DNA from: CAIWHR01 sp963830485
Lineage (GTDB): Bacteria; Pseudomonadota; Gammaproteobacteria; Burkholderiales; Casimicrobiaceae
Assembly (NCBI GenBank): GCA_963830485.1
Contig: CAWHNE010000018.1
Span: 1-64,000 of the forward strand
Direction: 5' to 3'
DNA: 64,000 nt
This document shows, piece by piece, positions 32,535-41,780 of this stretch. A program made the position numbers and the translations under genes. The stretch's first letter is position 1; each line of letters begins with the position of its first letter. The notes beneath the pieces are model-generated. The model was not told the DNA's origin and ran no database searches. It worked only from the letters and a program-made list of their open reading frames with translations.

Positions 32535-35450
32535 CTACCGCTTTCGTGCGGTCTTGGCGCGGCCTTTCGCCGCGGCGGCGGTACGCCCGGCCGGCTTCGC
32601 CCGGGTCTTGGCCGTCGCTTTCGATGACGACCTCGGCACTTGACCTGCGGGCGCCTTGGGCTTCGCCGCAGCGAGCTTCGAGCGACCCGTTCTGACAACT
32701 GGCGTGTAGCCCCGTTTCGGCTCCGCGACCTTCGGGGCGGCCGGCTTGCGCGGCGTGCGCTTGGTGGGTCTCGCGCGCGCCGGCGCTTCGCGCCCTGACT
32801 TCTCGGCCAGGAGCGCCAGCGCGTCGTCGAGCGTGAGCGCGTCGACCTGGTCGCGGTCGCGCACGGTCGCGTTGACCTCGCCGTGCTTCACGTAAGGTCC
32901 GTAGCGCCCGGCGAAGAGCTCGACCGGTCGCCCGTCCTTCGGGTGCTTGCCGAGCACGCGGAGTGCCGCCGGCGCGCCGCGCGCGCCGCGGCGCGCGCCG
33001 GGCTTCGCGGGATCCCGCGCCTCGAACTCGAAGCCGATCTTCCCGTCGGGCTGGCGGACGAGATACGCCGAGAACGGGCGGCGCGTGCGCGCCGAGACGA
33101 ATTGCAGGAGATCGGTCTTACCGGTCGCAAGCAGCTTCTGCATCTGCGTGCGCTCGACGGGCCGCTGCAGGATCACGCGGCCCGAGCGGAAGTCGCACGC
33201 CTTCTGCGCACCGACGGCCTGCTCGCACACGTAGGCCTGCGGCAGCTCGAAGACGCGCTTGCCACATTTCGGGCAGGGGCCGAGCGCCTCCTGCCCGCTG
33301 AAGTCCGGAGTGGCCGCGTCGTCGTCACCGGCGCCGTCACCGAAATCGAAGACTACGTCGTTCTCGTCGGTGAGCTTCAGCGCGGCCGCGAATGGGCGTC
33401 CGAGGCGGCTGCGAAAGCCCTCGAGCGGGCCGACGCGGCGCTCGCGCAGCAGCGCGTCCGCCTCGGCGAGCTCGAGCTGGCGGCCGGCCATGATCTTCCA
33501 GAACCCGAAGTCGCAACGCTGGCACTGGAATTTCTTGTATTTCTCGTGGACCTCGCCGCCGCACTTCGGGCAGTGCGCGGTCAGCGTGCCGAAGTCGACG
33601 TCGATCGTGTCGTTCTCGTGCGCCTTGGCCTGCGCGACGATGTGCTTCGTCATCGCGACGATCTCGCGCATGAACGCCGCGCGCGCGAGCGCGCCGTGCT
33701 CCATCTGGGCGAGCTTGTGCTCCCATTCCGCGGTCAGCTCCGGCGAGAAGAGCTCCTTTACGTCGAGGCCATGCAGGAGCGTCATGAGCTGGAACGCCTT
33801 CGCCGTGGGAACGAGCTCCTTGCCTTCGCGCAGGATGTACTTCTCGGCGATGAGCCCCTCGATGGTCTGCGCGCGCGTCGCCGGCGTCCCGAGCCCCTTC
33901 TCGCGCATCGCCTCGCGCAGCTCCTCGTCGTCGATCAGCTTGCCCGCGCCCTCCATCGCCGAGAGCAGCGTCGCCTCGTTCAACCGCGGCGGCGCGCGCG
34001 TCGTGCCGGGCACGACCTCGATCTTCTCGGTCGCCACCTTCTCGCCCGGCTTGACCGGCGCGAGGGTTCCCTCTTCGCCCTGCGCCTCCTTGCCGTACAC
34101 GGCGAGCCAGCCGGGGTTCACGAGCACCTTGCCTTCCGACTTGAACGGCTCGCTCGCGACGCGCGTGATGCGGGTCGTGACGAGGAACTCCGCGGGCGGG
34201 AAGAACGCGGCGAGGAAGCGCTTGACGACGAAGTCGTAGAGCTTCGCCTCGAGCTCGTTCAGGTGCTTCGGGCGTTGCAGGGTCGGGATGATCGCGAAGT
34301 GGTCGGAGACTTTCGCGTTGTCGAAGATCCGCTTGTTGGGCTGTACCCACTTCTGCTTCAGGACTTGCGCGGCGAAGCCGCCATACGCAGGTGCGTCGGT
34401 GAGCGCTTCCATCGTCGCCTTGACGGTGCCGAGATAGTCTTCGGGGAGCGCGCGCGAGTCGGTGCGGGGGTAGGTAAGCGCCTTGTGCTTCTCGTAGAGC
34501 GACTGCGCGAGCGACAGCGTCGTGCGCGCCGAGAAGCCGAAGCGGCCGTTCGCCTCGCGCTGGAGGCTCGTCAGGTCGTAGAGGAGGGGCGCGCCCTGCG
34601 TCGACGGCTTCGACTCCTCGGTGACGATGCCGGGCTGTCCCGCGCACTTCGCGGCCAGCGCGTTCGCGCGCGCCTCCTCCCACAGCCGCTCGGCGCGCGC
34701 GTCGGGATCGTCATCCTTCTTCTTCCACTTTTCTTCGAACCAGCGGCCCGAATACTCGCCGCCGCTGGCCCGGAACGTGCCGATGACTTCCCAGTACTTG
34801 CGCGGGACGAACGCGCGGATCTTCTCCTCGCGCTCGACGAGGATCGCGAGCGTCGGCGTCTGCACACGGCCGACGGTGGTGAGATGGAAGCCGCCGGACT
34901 TCGAGTTGAACGCGGTCATCGCGCGCGTGCCGTTGATGCCGACGAGCCAGTCCGACTCCGAGCGGCAGACGGCGGCATCAGCGAGCGGGCGCATCGCGGC
35001 GTCGGTACGCAGGGTCCCGAAGGCGTCGCGGATCGCCGCGGGCGTCATCGACTGCAGCCAGAGCCGCTCCACCGGCTTCGCGGTTTTCGCGTACTGGACG
35101 ATATTGCGGAAGATGAGCTCGCCCTCGCGGCCCGCGTCGCAGGCGTTGACGAGACGTGTCACGTCCTTGCGCCGGATGAGCTTCAGGAGCACGTTCAGGC
35201 GGCTCGCGTTCTTCTCGATCGGATTGAGCGCGAACTTGGATGGAATCGCCGGAAGGTGCGCGAAGGTCCACTTGCCGCGCTTCACTTCCTCCTCCTCCGG
35301 CATCCCGATCTCGAGCAGGTGGCCGACCGCGGAGGAGAGCACGTGACGGTTGCTCTCGAAATAGTCGCCGTGACGCGCGAAGCCACCCAACGCGCGCGCG
35401 ATGTCGGCGGCGACGGACGGTTTCTCGGCGATGATCAGCGATTTCGACAT
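32535..35450 (-). CDS. topB: Type IA DNA topoisomerase (topoisomerase III-like)
   Basis: This 971-residue enzyme relaxes or decatenates DNA by single-strand passage. It starts MSKSLIIAEKPSVAADIARAL (TOPRIM), has DAGREGELIFR, the active-site Tyr327 in ALTYPRTDSRALPEDY, and two Cys-rich zinc-binding segments (CPKCGGEVHEKYKKFQCQRC and CPKCGKRVFEL). A topoisomerase I-type C-terminal repeat (GRYGPYVKHGE) and a Lys/Ala/Arg-rich tail of about 90 residues follow. The core resembles the TopB form common beside dprA in betaproteobacteria, while the C-terminus is TopA-like. The frame is intact; it is open upstream of 35450, but conservation starts at MSKSL. Confidence 0.9.
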   Translation of the reverse strand: MSKSLIIAEKPSVAADIARALGGFARHGDYFESNRHVLSSAVGHLLEIGMPEEEEVKRGKWTFAHLPAIPSKFALNPIEKNASRLNVLLKLIRRKDVTRLVNACDAGREGELIFRNIVQYAKTAKPVERLWLQSMTPAAIRDAFGTLRTDAAMRPLADAAVCRSESDWLVGINGTRAMTAFNSKSGGFHLTTVGRVQTPTLAILVEREEKIRAFVPRKYWEVIGTFRASGGEYSGRWFEEKWKKKDDDPDARAERLWEEARANALAAKCAGQPGIVTEESKPSTQGAPLLYDLTSLQREANGRFGFSARTTLSLAQSLYEKHKALTYPRTDSRALPEDYLGTVKATMEALTDAPAYGGFAAQVLKQKWVQPNKRIFDNAKVSDHFAIIPTLQRPKHLNELEAKLYDFVVKRFLAAFFPPAEFLVTTRITRVASEPFKSEGKVLVNPGWLAVYGKEAQGEEGTLAPVKPGEKVATEKIEVVPGTTRAPPRLNEATLLSAMEGAGKLIDDEELREAMREKGLGTPATRAQTIEGLIAEKYILREGKELVPTAKAFQLMTLLHGLDVKELFSPELTAEWEHKLAQMEHGALARAAFMREIVAMTKHIVAQAKAHENDTIDVDFGTLTAHCPKCGGEVHEKYKKFQCQRCDFGFWKIMAGRQLELAEADALLRERRVGPLEGFRSRLGRPFAAALKLTDENDVVFDFGDGAGDDDAATPDFSGQEALGPCPKCGKRVFELPQAYVCEQAVGAQKACDFRSGRVILQRPVERTQMQKLLATGKTDLLQFVSARTRRPFSAYLVRQPDGKIGFEFEARDPAKPGARRGARGAPAALRVLGKHPKDGRPVELFAGRYGPYVKHGEVNATVRDRDQVDALTLDDALALLAEKSGREAPARARPTKRTPRKPAAPKVAEPKRGYTPVVRTGRSKLAAAKPKAPAGQVPRSSSKATAKTRAKPAGRTAAAAKGRAKTARKR

Positions 35451-35592
35451 GGGTCCGGGAAGCGAAGAGCGGCAGATAGTACCGAAGTCGAAGCGGCGAG
35501 AGCAAGAAATCGTTCGGCCGAGGCGAAGTTCCCCAACGCGCACGCGTGTGCGCGCTCGCCTGCGCGCGCGACGCGCGCGTGAAGCGAACTGG

Positions 35593-36687
35593 CTACGTTC
35601 GCGGTTGCCAGAAGCCGCCTGGCAGCGGTGCCGCGCGTCCCGCGAGCTCGAGCGCCAGAAGCGCCGCCGAGACCGCTTCCGGCGCGAGACCGCTGCGCGC
35701 AACGAGCGCGTCGACGCCCGCGGGCGCGTGTCCCATGGCGGCGATGACGGCGCGCTCGTCGGCGGTAAGCTCGTCGTGCTGTGCGGCGGGCGCGGCCTGT
35801 GCGCTCGCTCCTGCGCGCGCGGGAATCTTGAGCTCGACCAGGACGTCCTGCGCGGTCTCGACGAGCTTCGCGCCTTCGCGCAGGAGTTGGTGGCAACCTT
35901 TCGAGAACGGCGAGTGGATCGACCCGGGCAGCGCGAAGACCTCGCGGCCCTGCTCGCCCGCGAAACGCGCGGTGATGAGCGAGCCGGACGAAAGCGTCGC
36001 CTCGATCACGAGCACGCCGCGCGCGAGGCCGCTCACGACGCGATTGCGGCGCGGAAAGTTGTGCGGCAAGGGCGGCGTCCCTGGCGCAAACTCGGAGACG
36101 AGGAGACCGCGCGCGGCGAGATCGTGCGCGAGCGCGCGGTTCTGCGCAGGATAGACGCGGTCGAGGCCGGTGCCGGTGACGGCGATGCTGCTTCCTTCGC
36201 TTTCGAGCGCGCCGCGGTGCGCGGCCGCATCGATCCCAAGCGCGAGCCCGCTCACGATCGTCAGCCCCGCGCCCGAAAGCGCTTGCGCGAACGCGCGGGC
36301 GTCGGCCACCCCTTGCGGCGTCGCGTTCCGACTGCCGACAATCGCGAGTGCGGGGCGCCCCAGGAGCTCGCGGCGTCCCATGCAGTAGAGCACGGGCGGC
36401 GGATCGCCGATCTCGAGGAGGCAGCCGGGATAGTCGGCGTCGTCGAGCGCGAGGATGCCGTGGTCGTCGGGCTCGAGCCACGCGAGCGCCGCGTCGAGCC
36501 GCCCGGCCTCGGGTGAGGCATCAAGCGCCTGGGCGGCCGCCCCGACCACCTTGCGGCGCTGCGCTGGCGTCGCGTCGACGACTGCCTCCGGGCTGCCGAA
36601 GGCGCGCAGCAGCTCGGCGGCCGGGCGCGGGCCGACGCCGCTCACCTGGAGCCTGACCCAGGCGAGGGCGCGCGCGTCCACCTTCAT
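35593..36687 (-). CDS. dprA: DNA processing protein DprA
   Basis: DprA protects incoming single strands and loads RecA in transformation. The 364-residue protein has an N-terminal SAM-like region, the Rossmann core with LAIVGSRNATPQG, SGLALGIDAAAHRGAL and LPHNFPRRNRVVSGL, and a C-terminal winged-helix domain. It lies between the LysM protein and the topoisomerase, a conserved order in this class. Confidence 0.96.
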   Translation of the reverse strand: MKVDARALAWVRLQVSGVGPRPAAELLRAFGSPEAVVDATPAQRRKVVGAAAQALDASPEAGRLDAALAWLEPDDHGILALDDADYPGCLLEIGDPPPVLYCMGRRELLGRPALAIVGSRNATPQGVADARAFAQALSGAGLTIVSGLALGIDAAAHRGALESEGSSIAVTGTGLDRVYPAQNRALAHDLAARGLLVSEFAPGTPPLPHNFPRRNRVVSGLARGVLVIEATLSSGSLITARFAGEQGREVFALPGSIHSPFSKGCHQLLREGAKLVETAQDVLVELKIPARAGASAQAAPAAQHDELTADERAVIAAMGHAPAGVDALVARSGLAPEAVSAALLALELAGRAAPLPGGFWQPRT

Positions 36688-36723
36688 GGGAAGGCGCCCC
36701 GCCGTAGGGTGGCGGGACGGGCG

Positions 36724-37823
36724 CTACGGCTTGCGGACGTAGTCGCCGGCTTCGACCGGGTCCGTCGTGTTGAGCACGAGCGCGTACGAGACGCGGTCGA
36801 ACACGCGGAACACGAACGCGAGCCCGATCCGCTCGTCCGGCACGTAGACGAACCGGTCCGGCTGGTAGAACAGCGTCGGCTCGAACCACCGCCAGATGAG
36901 GTCGGGCTCCTTCGACGGCCGCGGGTCGGGAATCGGATCGACGACTTGGTAGATCGCGAGCACGGTGCCGACGTCGACGCCATCGGCCTTGCCCTTGTCG
37001 ATCGTGACGACCCAGCCGCGGCCGGCCTCGGCCGCGTCGCGGTTCAGGCGCAGGATCTGCCCGTCGACCGGCCGGTCCGGCGCATGCGGCGCATAGTTGA
37101 CGACCTGCTCGGGCGGGGCCGGCAAGAGCCGGTCACCGACGATGGATCTCCTCGCGTGCCATGATGATCCGCAGCGTGGAGACGGTGTCGAAGCGCTCGA
37201 CGCGCGCCGTGCCGAGGAACTGCTGCTCGTAGCCCAGGACCTCCCCGGTCGAAGGCGACGTGTAGGTCGGGCCGGGCCGGTAGAGCCGCCAGATCGTTCC
37301 GCCCTTCGGGTCGATGTCCGTGGCATAGATCACGTCGCCGTCGCCGCGGACCACGCGCTGGTCGCGACCGGCGATGATCTCCGCGGAATTGGCGAGGCCC
37401 TCGGGACCCGTGACGAGCGGAAACGTGAGGTACGGCTCGATGTCGCCCGGCGGCACCGACGGAATCGCCTCGGTATCGATCGGCGTGACGCGCACGGTCG
37501 GCGACACGCGCGTCGACTGCGCGACCGACAAGCCGCCACTGCCCGTCCGCCTTGTCGAGTACGACGACGTCGCCCGGGTAGATCCGATGCGGATTGCGGA
37601 TCTGGTCCTTGTTGAGCCGCCAGATCTCCGGCCAGCGCCAGGGATCCTTGAGGAACCGGCCGGCGATGCCCCACAGCGTGTCGCCTTTCTGCACCGTGTA
37701 GCGGTCGGTGACCTGGTCCTTGATCACGAGCTCCTCGGCGGCGCGGGCGGCCGGCGCGGCGAGAACGATCATCGCGGCGAGCGCCGCGAGCGTGGATTGC
37801 GGTGTGCTAAACTTCTGACGCAT
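36724..37823 (-). CDS. LysM-domain envelope protein (two frameshifts)
   Basis: This is an exported protein with one peptidoglycan-binding LysM domain. Residues 1-28 form a signal peptide ending ARAA. The LysM segment (YTVQKGDTLWGIAGRFLKDPWRWPE) spans about residues 40-90. A long conserved C-terminal region without a named domain follows, ending VEAGDYVRKP. Two extra bases, near 37530 and 37146, break the frame; removing them joins RLSVAQSTRVSP and IVGDRLLPAPPEQVVNYAPH. Corrected length is 365 residues. It is upstream of dprA and divergent from def, as in other betaproteobacteria. Confidence 0.85.
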
Positions 37824-38011
37824 AAAGCCTCTTCCGGGTGGGGCGGGGCTTGCTATCGTCCTAAAGCGCCGCAAAATAAGGGCTTAGGGCGGATTCTGCA
37901 TCCCGAGTCTGCATTTTGCAAGTCGGCCCGATGGCCGACCCCGTCGGGCGGGTGGCTTGTTGCAACAATGGCTCGCTCCGGCGGTCTGACCGCTCCCGCC
38001 CCAACGCGCCC

Positions 38012-38515
38012 ATGGCCCTCTTGCCGATCCTCGAGTTCCCCGATCCGCGCCTGCGCAAGGTCGCGGCGCCGGTGGCCGCCGTCACTCCGGAGATCCGGAA
38101 GCTCGTCCGCGACATGGCCGAGACGATGTACGCCGCGCCCGGCATCGGCCTGGCCGCGACCCAGGTCGACGTCCACAAGCGGGTGATCGTGATGGACGTC
38201 TCGGAGGCCCGGGACCAGCTCCGCGTCTTCATCAACCCCGAGATCCTCTCGGCCGACGGCGAGGCCGAGCATGAGGAGGGGTGCCTCTCGGTCCCGGGCT
38301 ACTACGACAAGGTGACGCGCGCGGCGACTATCCGCGTACGGGCACTGAACGAGGAGGGCGAGCGCTTCGAGCTCGCCGCCGACGGGATGCTGGCCGTGTG
38401 CATCCAGCACGAGATGGACCACCTCGTCGGCAAGGTCTTCGTCGACCACCTCTCGCCGCTCAAGCGCGCGCGGCTCACCGCCCGGGCCCGCAAGAAGCAG
38501 CGCCTCGCCGGCTAG
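38012..38515 (+). CDS. def: Peptide deformylase
   Basis: Deformylase removes the formyl group from new proteins using a bound metal. The 167-residue protein has all three motifs: GIGLAATQVDV, EGCLSVPGYYD with the metal Cys, and HEMDHLVGKVF with two metal His and the catalytic Glu. The start MALLPILEFPDPRLR is typical; the frame is open further upstream. It is followed by fmt with a 19-base gap. Confidence 0.97.
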   Translation: MALLPILEFPDPRLRKVAAPVAAVTPEIRKLVRDMAETMYAAPGIGLAATQVDVHKRVIVMDVSEARDQLRVFINPEILSADGEAEHEEGCLSVPGYYDKVTRAATIRVRALNEEGERFELAADGMLAVCIQHEMDHLVGKVFVDHLSPLKRARLTARARKKQRLAG

Positions 38516-38534
38516 CGTCCGGGCGGGGGCGCCG

Positions 38535-39486
38535 ATGCGCGTCGGTTTTGCGGGGACGCCCGCGTTCGCGGCTGCCGCGCTCGATGCGATCCTGGGCGCC
38601 GGGTTCGACGTGCCCGCTCGTCCTCACGCGACCCGACCGCCCGCAGGGCCGTGGGCTGCGCGTGCAGCCCTCCCCGGTGAAGGCGCTCGCGTCCGCGCGC
38701 GGCATCCAGATCCTGCAGCCGCCGATGCTCAAGACCGCCGAATCGCGCGCGGCGGCTATCGCGATCCCGCTCGACGTGCTCGTCGTCGCGGCGTATGGCC
38801 TGATCCTGCCCCCCGCCATCCTCGGTTGGCCGCGGCACGGCTGCGTCAACATCCACGCGTCGCTCCTCCCGCGCTGGCGCGGCGCCGCGCCGATCGAGCG
38901 CGCGATCCTCGAGGGCGACCACGAGACCGGAATCTCGCTCATGCAGATGGACGTGGGACTCGACACCGGGCCCGTGATCGACCAGGTCAAGGTCAAGATC
39001 GCGGACGACGATACGGGTGGGACGCTCACGACGCGGCTTGCCGCGGTCGGCGCCGCCGCGATCGTCGTGGCCCTAGGACGGTTGCGCGACGAGGGTGCGC
39101 TCCGCGCGGCGCAGCAGCCGGAAGCGGGCGTGACGTACGCGCCAAAGATCGCGAAGAACGAAGCGGCGATTGACTGGACCGCGACCGCGGAGGCGATCGC
39201 GCGTCGCATCCGCGCGTTCGATCCCGCGCCGGGCGCGACGGCGATGCTCGGGGCACGCGCGCTCAGGCTTCGCCGCGCGGACGCCGTCGCGGCGCCGCCG
39301 ATGGAGGCGGCGCCGGGAACGGTGCTCGCTGCCGGCGCGCCCGGCATCATCGTCGCGTGCGGGCAGGGCGCGCTTCGCATCGCGGAGCTGCAGCCCGCGG
39401 GCGGACGGACGATGAGCGCTGCGGCGTTCGTCGCGGGGCGCGGAATCGCCGCGGGCGACGCGTTCGTGGCCGCGGCGCGGCGCTGA
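38535..39486 (+). CDS. fmt: Methionyl-tRNA formyltransferase (one frameshift)
   Basis: Fmt formylates initiator Met-tRNA. It begins MRVGFAGTPAFAAAALDAIL, and one extra C near 38612 breaks the frame at FDVPLVLTRPDRPQGRG. After correction the catalytic domain (VNIHASLLPRWRGAAPIERAI, MDVGLDTGP) and C-terminal domain follow, for 316 residues. It lies between def and rsmB in the usual def-fmt-rsmB operon. Confidence 0.95.
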
Positions 39487-39499
39487 TCCGGAGCGAGCC

Positions 39500-40801
39500 G
39501 TGCGCGAGGCCCAGAAGCAGGCGGCGCAGGTCGTGCGCGCGGTGCTCGACGGACGCTCGCTCGGTGCCGCGCTCGCGGCGGCGCCCTCCGCCCTCGACAC
39601 TACGGGTCGGCGCGTGGCGCTCGTCCACGAGCTCGCGTACGGGACGCTGCGGCACTGGGGGTTCCTCGACGCGCTCGTGCGCCGTCTCGTGAACCGGCCG
39701 CTCACCGATCCGCTGCTGCCCTGTCTGATCGCCGTTGCGCTCTACCAGATCGGCCACACGCGCGCGCCGCCGTTCGCCGTCGTCGATCACGCGGTCGAAG
39801 CGGCAGCCACGCTCGCGCGGCCTGCCGCGAAGGCGCTCGTCAACGCGCTCCTGCGCCGCTATCTGCGCGAGCGCGAAGCGCAGGACGCCCTCGCGCGCGA
39901 GGATCCCGTCGCGCGCTGGTCGCATCCGCTCTGGTGGATCGAGCGCGTCCGGCGCGATCGTCCCGACGACTGGGAGACAGTCCTCGCGGCGGGCAACGAG
40001 CGTCCGCCGCTCGCGCTCCGCGTGAACGCGCGTGTCGCCACGCGGGATGCGCTCGCTGCGCGGTTCGCGGAGGCGGGCGTTGGGGTAGTGCCAGCGGGCG
40101 CGGCGGGCATCGTCGTCGCGCCGCCGCGCCCCGTGCCGCAGCTCCCGGGCTACGCCGAAGGCGCGTTCTCGGTGCAGGACCTGGGCGCGCAGCTTGCCGC
40201 GCCGCTCCTTCGTCCCGCGCGCGGCATGCGCGTGCTCGATGCCTGCGCCGCGCCCGGCGGCAAGACAACGCATCTCGCCGAACTGGCGGACGTGGACATC
40301 GTCGCGCTCGACAGCGACGGCGCGCGGCTCGCGCGCGTGCGAGAGAACCTCGCGCGGCTGCCGCATGGCGCCGCGCGCGTGTCCGTCGTCGAGGGCGACG
40401 CCGGCACGCCGTCCGCGTGGTGGGACGGGCGCCCCTTCGATCTCATCCTGGCGGATGTTCCTTGCACCGCGTCGGGCGTCGTGCGCCGGCATCCCGACGT
40501 CAAGTGGCTGCGCCGCGAAACGGACGTCGCCGCCTTCGCGAGGCAGCAGGCGCGGCTGCTCGCGGCCCTTTGGCCGTGCCTCCGGTCCGGCGGGCGCATG
40601 CTCTACGCGACGTGCTCGGTGTTCGCCGACGAAAACGAAGCACAGATCGCGGCATTCACGTCCGCGCACGCGGACTCGTTGCGTGAAACCCTCACCTTCG
40701 CGCCCGAAGTCGCTGTCCGCGACGGTCAACTCTTGCCTTCGCTCCCGGGCGCGGGCCACAATCAGGACGCCTTCTTCTACGCATTGCTCGGCAAGGCCTG
40801 A
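39500..40801 (+). CDS. rsmB: 16S rRNA (cytosine967-C5)-methyltransferase RsmB
   Basis: RsmB methylates C967 of 16S rRNA. The 433-residue protein has the N-terminal NusB-like domain and the methyltransferase domain with DACAAPGGKTTHLAE, DVPCTASGVVRRHPDVKWLR (first catalytic Cys) and YATCSVFADENE (second Cys). The start is GTG at 39500, 13 bases after fmt. The frame is intact. Confidence 0.96.
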   Translation: MREAQKQAAQVVRAVLDGRSLGAALAAAPSALDTTGRRVALVHELAYGTLRHWGFLDALVRRLVNRPLTDPLLPCLIAVALYQIGHTRAPPFAVVDHAVEAAATLARPAAKALVNALLRRYLREREAQDALAREDPVARWSHPLWWIERVRRDRPDDWETVLAAGNERPPLALRVNARVATRDALAARFAEAGVGVVPAGAAGIVVAPPRPVPQLPGYAEGAFSVQDLGAQLAAPLLRPARGMRVLDACAAPGGKTTHLAELADVDIVALDSDGARLARVRENLARLPHGAARVSVVEGDAGTPSAWWDGRPFDLILADVPCTASGVVRRHPDVKWLRRETDVAAFARQQARLLAALWPCLRSGGRMLYATCSVFADENEAQIAAFTSAHADSLRETLTFAPEVAVRDGQLLPSLPGAGHNQDAFFYALLGKA

Positions 40802-40826
40802 CCCGGCGCCCGGCGGCAGGGGCTAA

Positions 40827-41095
40827 GGAGTCTGTCGGACTTGCTTTCGCGCATGCGACGGAGGCGATCCGGGCGCAGTTCAAGGCGCGAGCCCGAAGCC
40901 ATACCGGGCGTATGGCGAGGGTGAGTAACGCAGAAATGCGCTTGGAGCGCCCCGTCCCTTCGGGTTGCTGCCGAAAAGCGCGTCTACGTCGTTGCTCGGC
41001 TCGCCGATATTCCCGATATCGGCTTCGCCTCGCGCCTAGCATCCGTCGCTTTTTGGCCCGGCAACGCATACGTGAAAGTAAGTCCGACAGGCTCC
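40827..41095. mobile_element. MITE-like element with 31-bp terminal inverted repeats
   Basis: The left end (40827-40857) and the reverse complement of the right end (41065-41095) match at 27 of 31 positions, both starting GGAG[TC]CTGTCGGACTT. The 269-bp element encodes no transposase. Inside are short palindromes such as GATATTCCCGATATC near 41010. It fills the gap between rsmB and the DUF4390 gene. I see no clear target duplication. Confidence 0.75.
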
Positions 41096-41122
41096 CAGGG
41101 CATTGCATCCGGATCTGCGCCG

Positions 41123-41740
41123 ATGTCCGTCCCGCCGCCCGCAATCCCCGTCGTTCCCGGCCCCGCGCTTACGTCGCGGGGGCGTCGCGTACTGCGCGCG
41201 GGGCTCTGCGCCATCGTCCTCTCCGTTTCGGCGCTCGTTGCGCTGACCGCGTCGGCTGACACGATCGTCGTCAAGTCAGCCGAGCTGCATGCCGAGGAGG
41301 ACGGGTACTACCTCAACGCCGAGTTCGAGTTCTCGCTCAATCCGACGCTCGACGAGGCGCTGCAGAAAGGCGTGCCGCTCTACTTCCTGATCGAGTTCGA
41401 GCTCACGCGCCCGCGCTGGTACTGGATCGACGAGAAGGTGCTCACGGCGACGACCCAGTACCGCGTGTCGTACAACGCGCTCACGCGCCAGTACCGGATC
41501 GCGAGCGGTCTCCTCGGGCAGACCTTCGAGTCGCTGGACGAAGTCGAGCGCTTCCTGTCGCGCGTCAACGCGCGCGAGGTGGCGCGCCTCGACCAGCTCG
41601 CGAAGGGGACGCGCTATGAGGCCGCGCTGCGGCTGCGGCTCGACGTCAACCAGCTGCCGAAGCCGTTCCAGGTGAGCGCGCTCGCCTCGCGCGAGTGGAC
41701 GCTGCAGTCGGACTGGCACCGCTGGACATTCACGCCATGA
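41123..41740 (+). CDS. DUF4390 domain protein
   Basis: The 205-residue protein has a hydrophobic segment at about residues 29-46 that fits a signal or anchor, then an exported domain of the DUF4390 type (VVKSAELHAEEDGYYLNAEFEF, RPRWYWIDEKVL, TRQYRIASGLLGQTFESLDE). Its function is not known. It usually precedes ntrYX in betaproteobacteria, as here. The frame extends back to 41072, inside the inverted-repeat element; I chose the ATG at 41123, but starts are uncertain. Confidence 0.82.
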   Translation: MSVPPPAIPVVPGPALTSRGRRVLRAGLCAIVLSVSALVALTASADTIVVKSAELHAEEDGYYLNAEFEFSLNPTLDEALQKGVPLYFLIEFELTRPRWYWIDEKVLTATTQYRVSYNALTRQYRIASGLLGQTFESLDEVERFLSRVNAREVARLDQLAKGTRYEAALRLRLDVNQLPKPFQVSALASREWTLQSDWHRWTFTP

Positions 41741-41780
41741 ACGCCGGCGCGAGCAGGGCGAGGCCAAGGCGGGGGCCACA

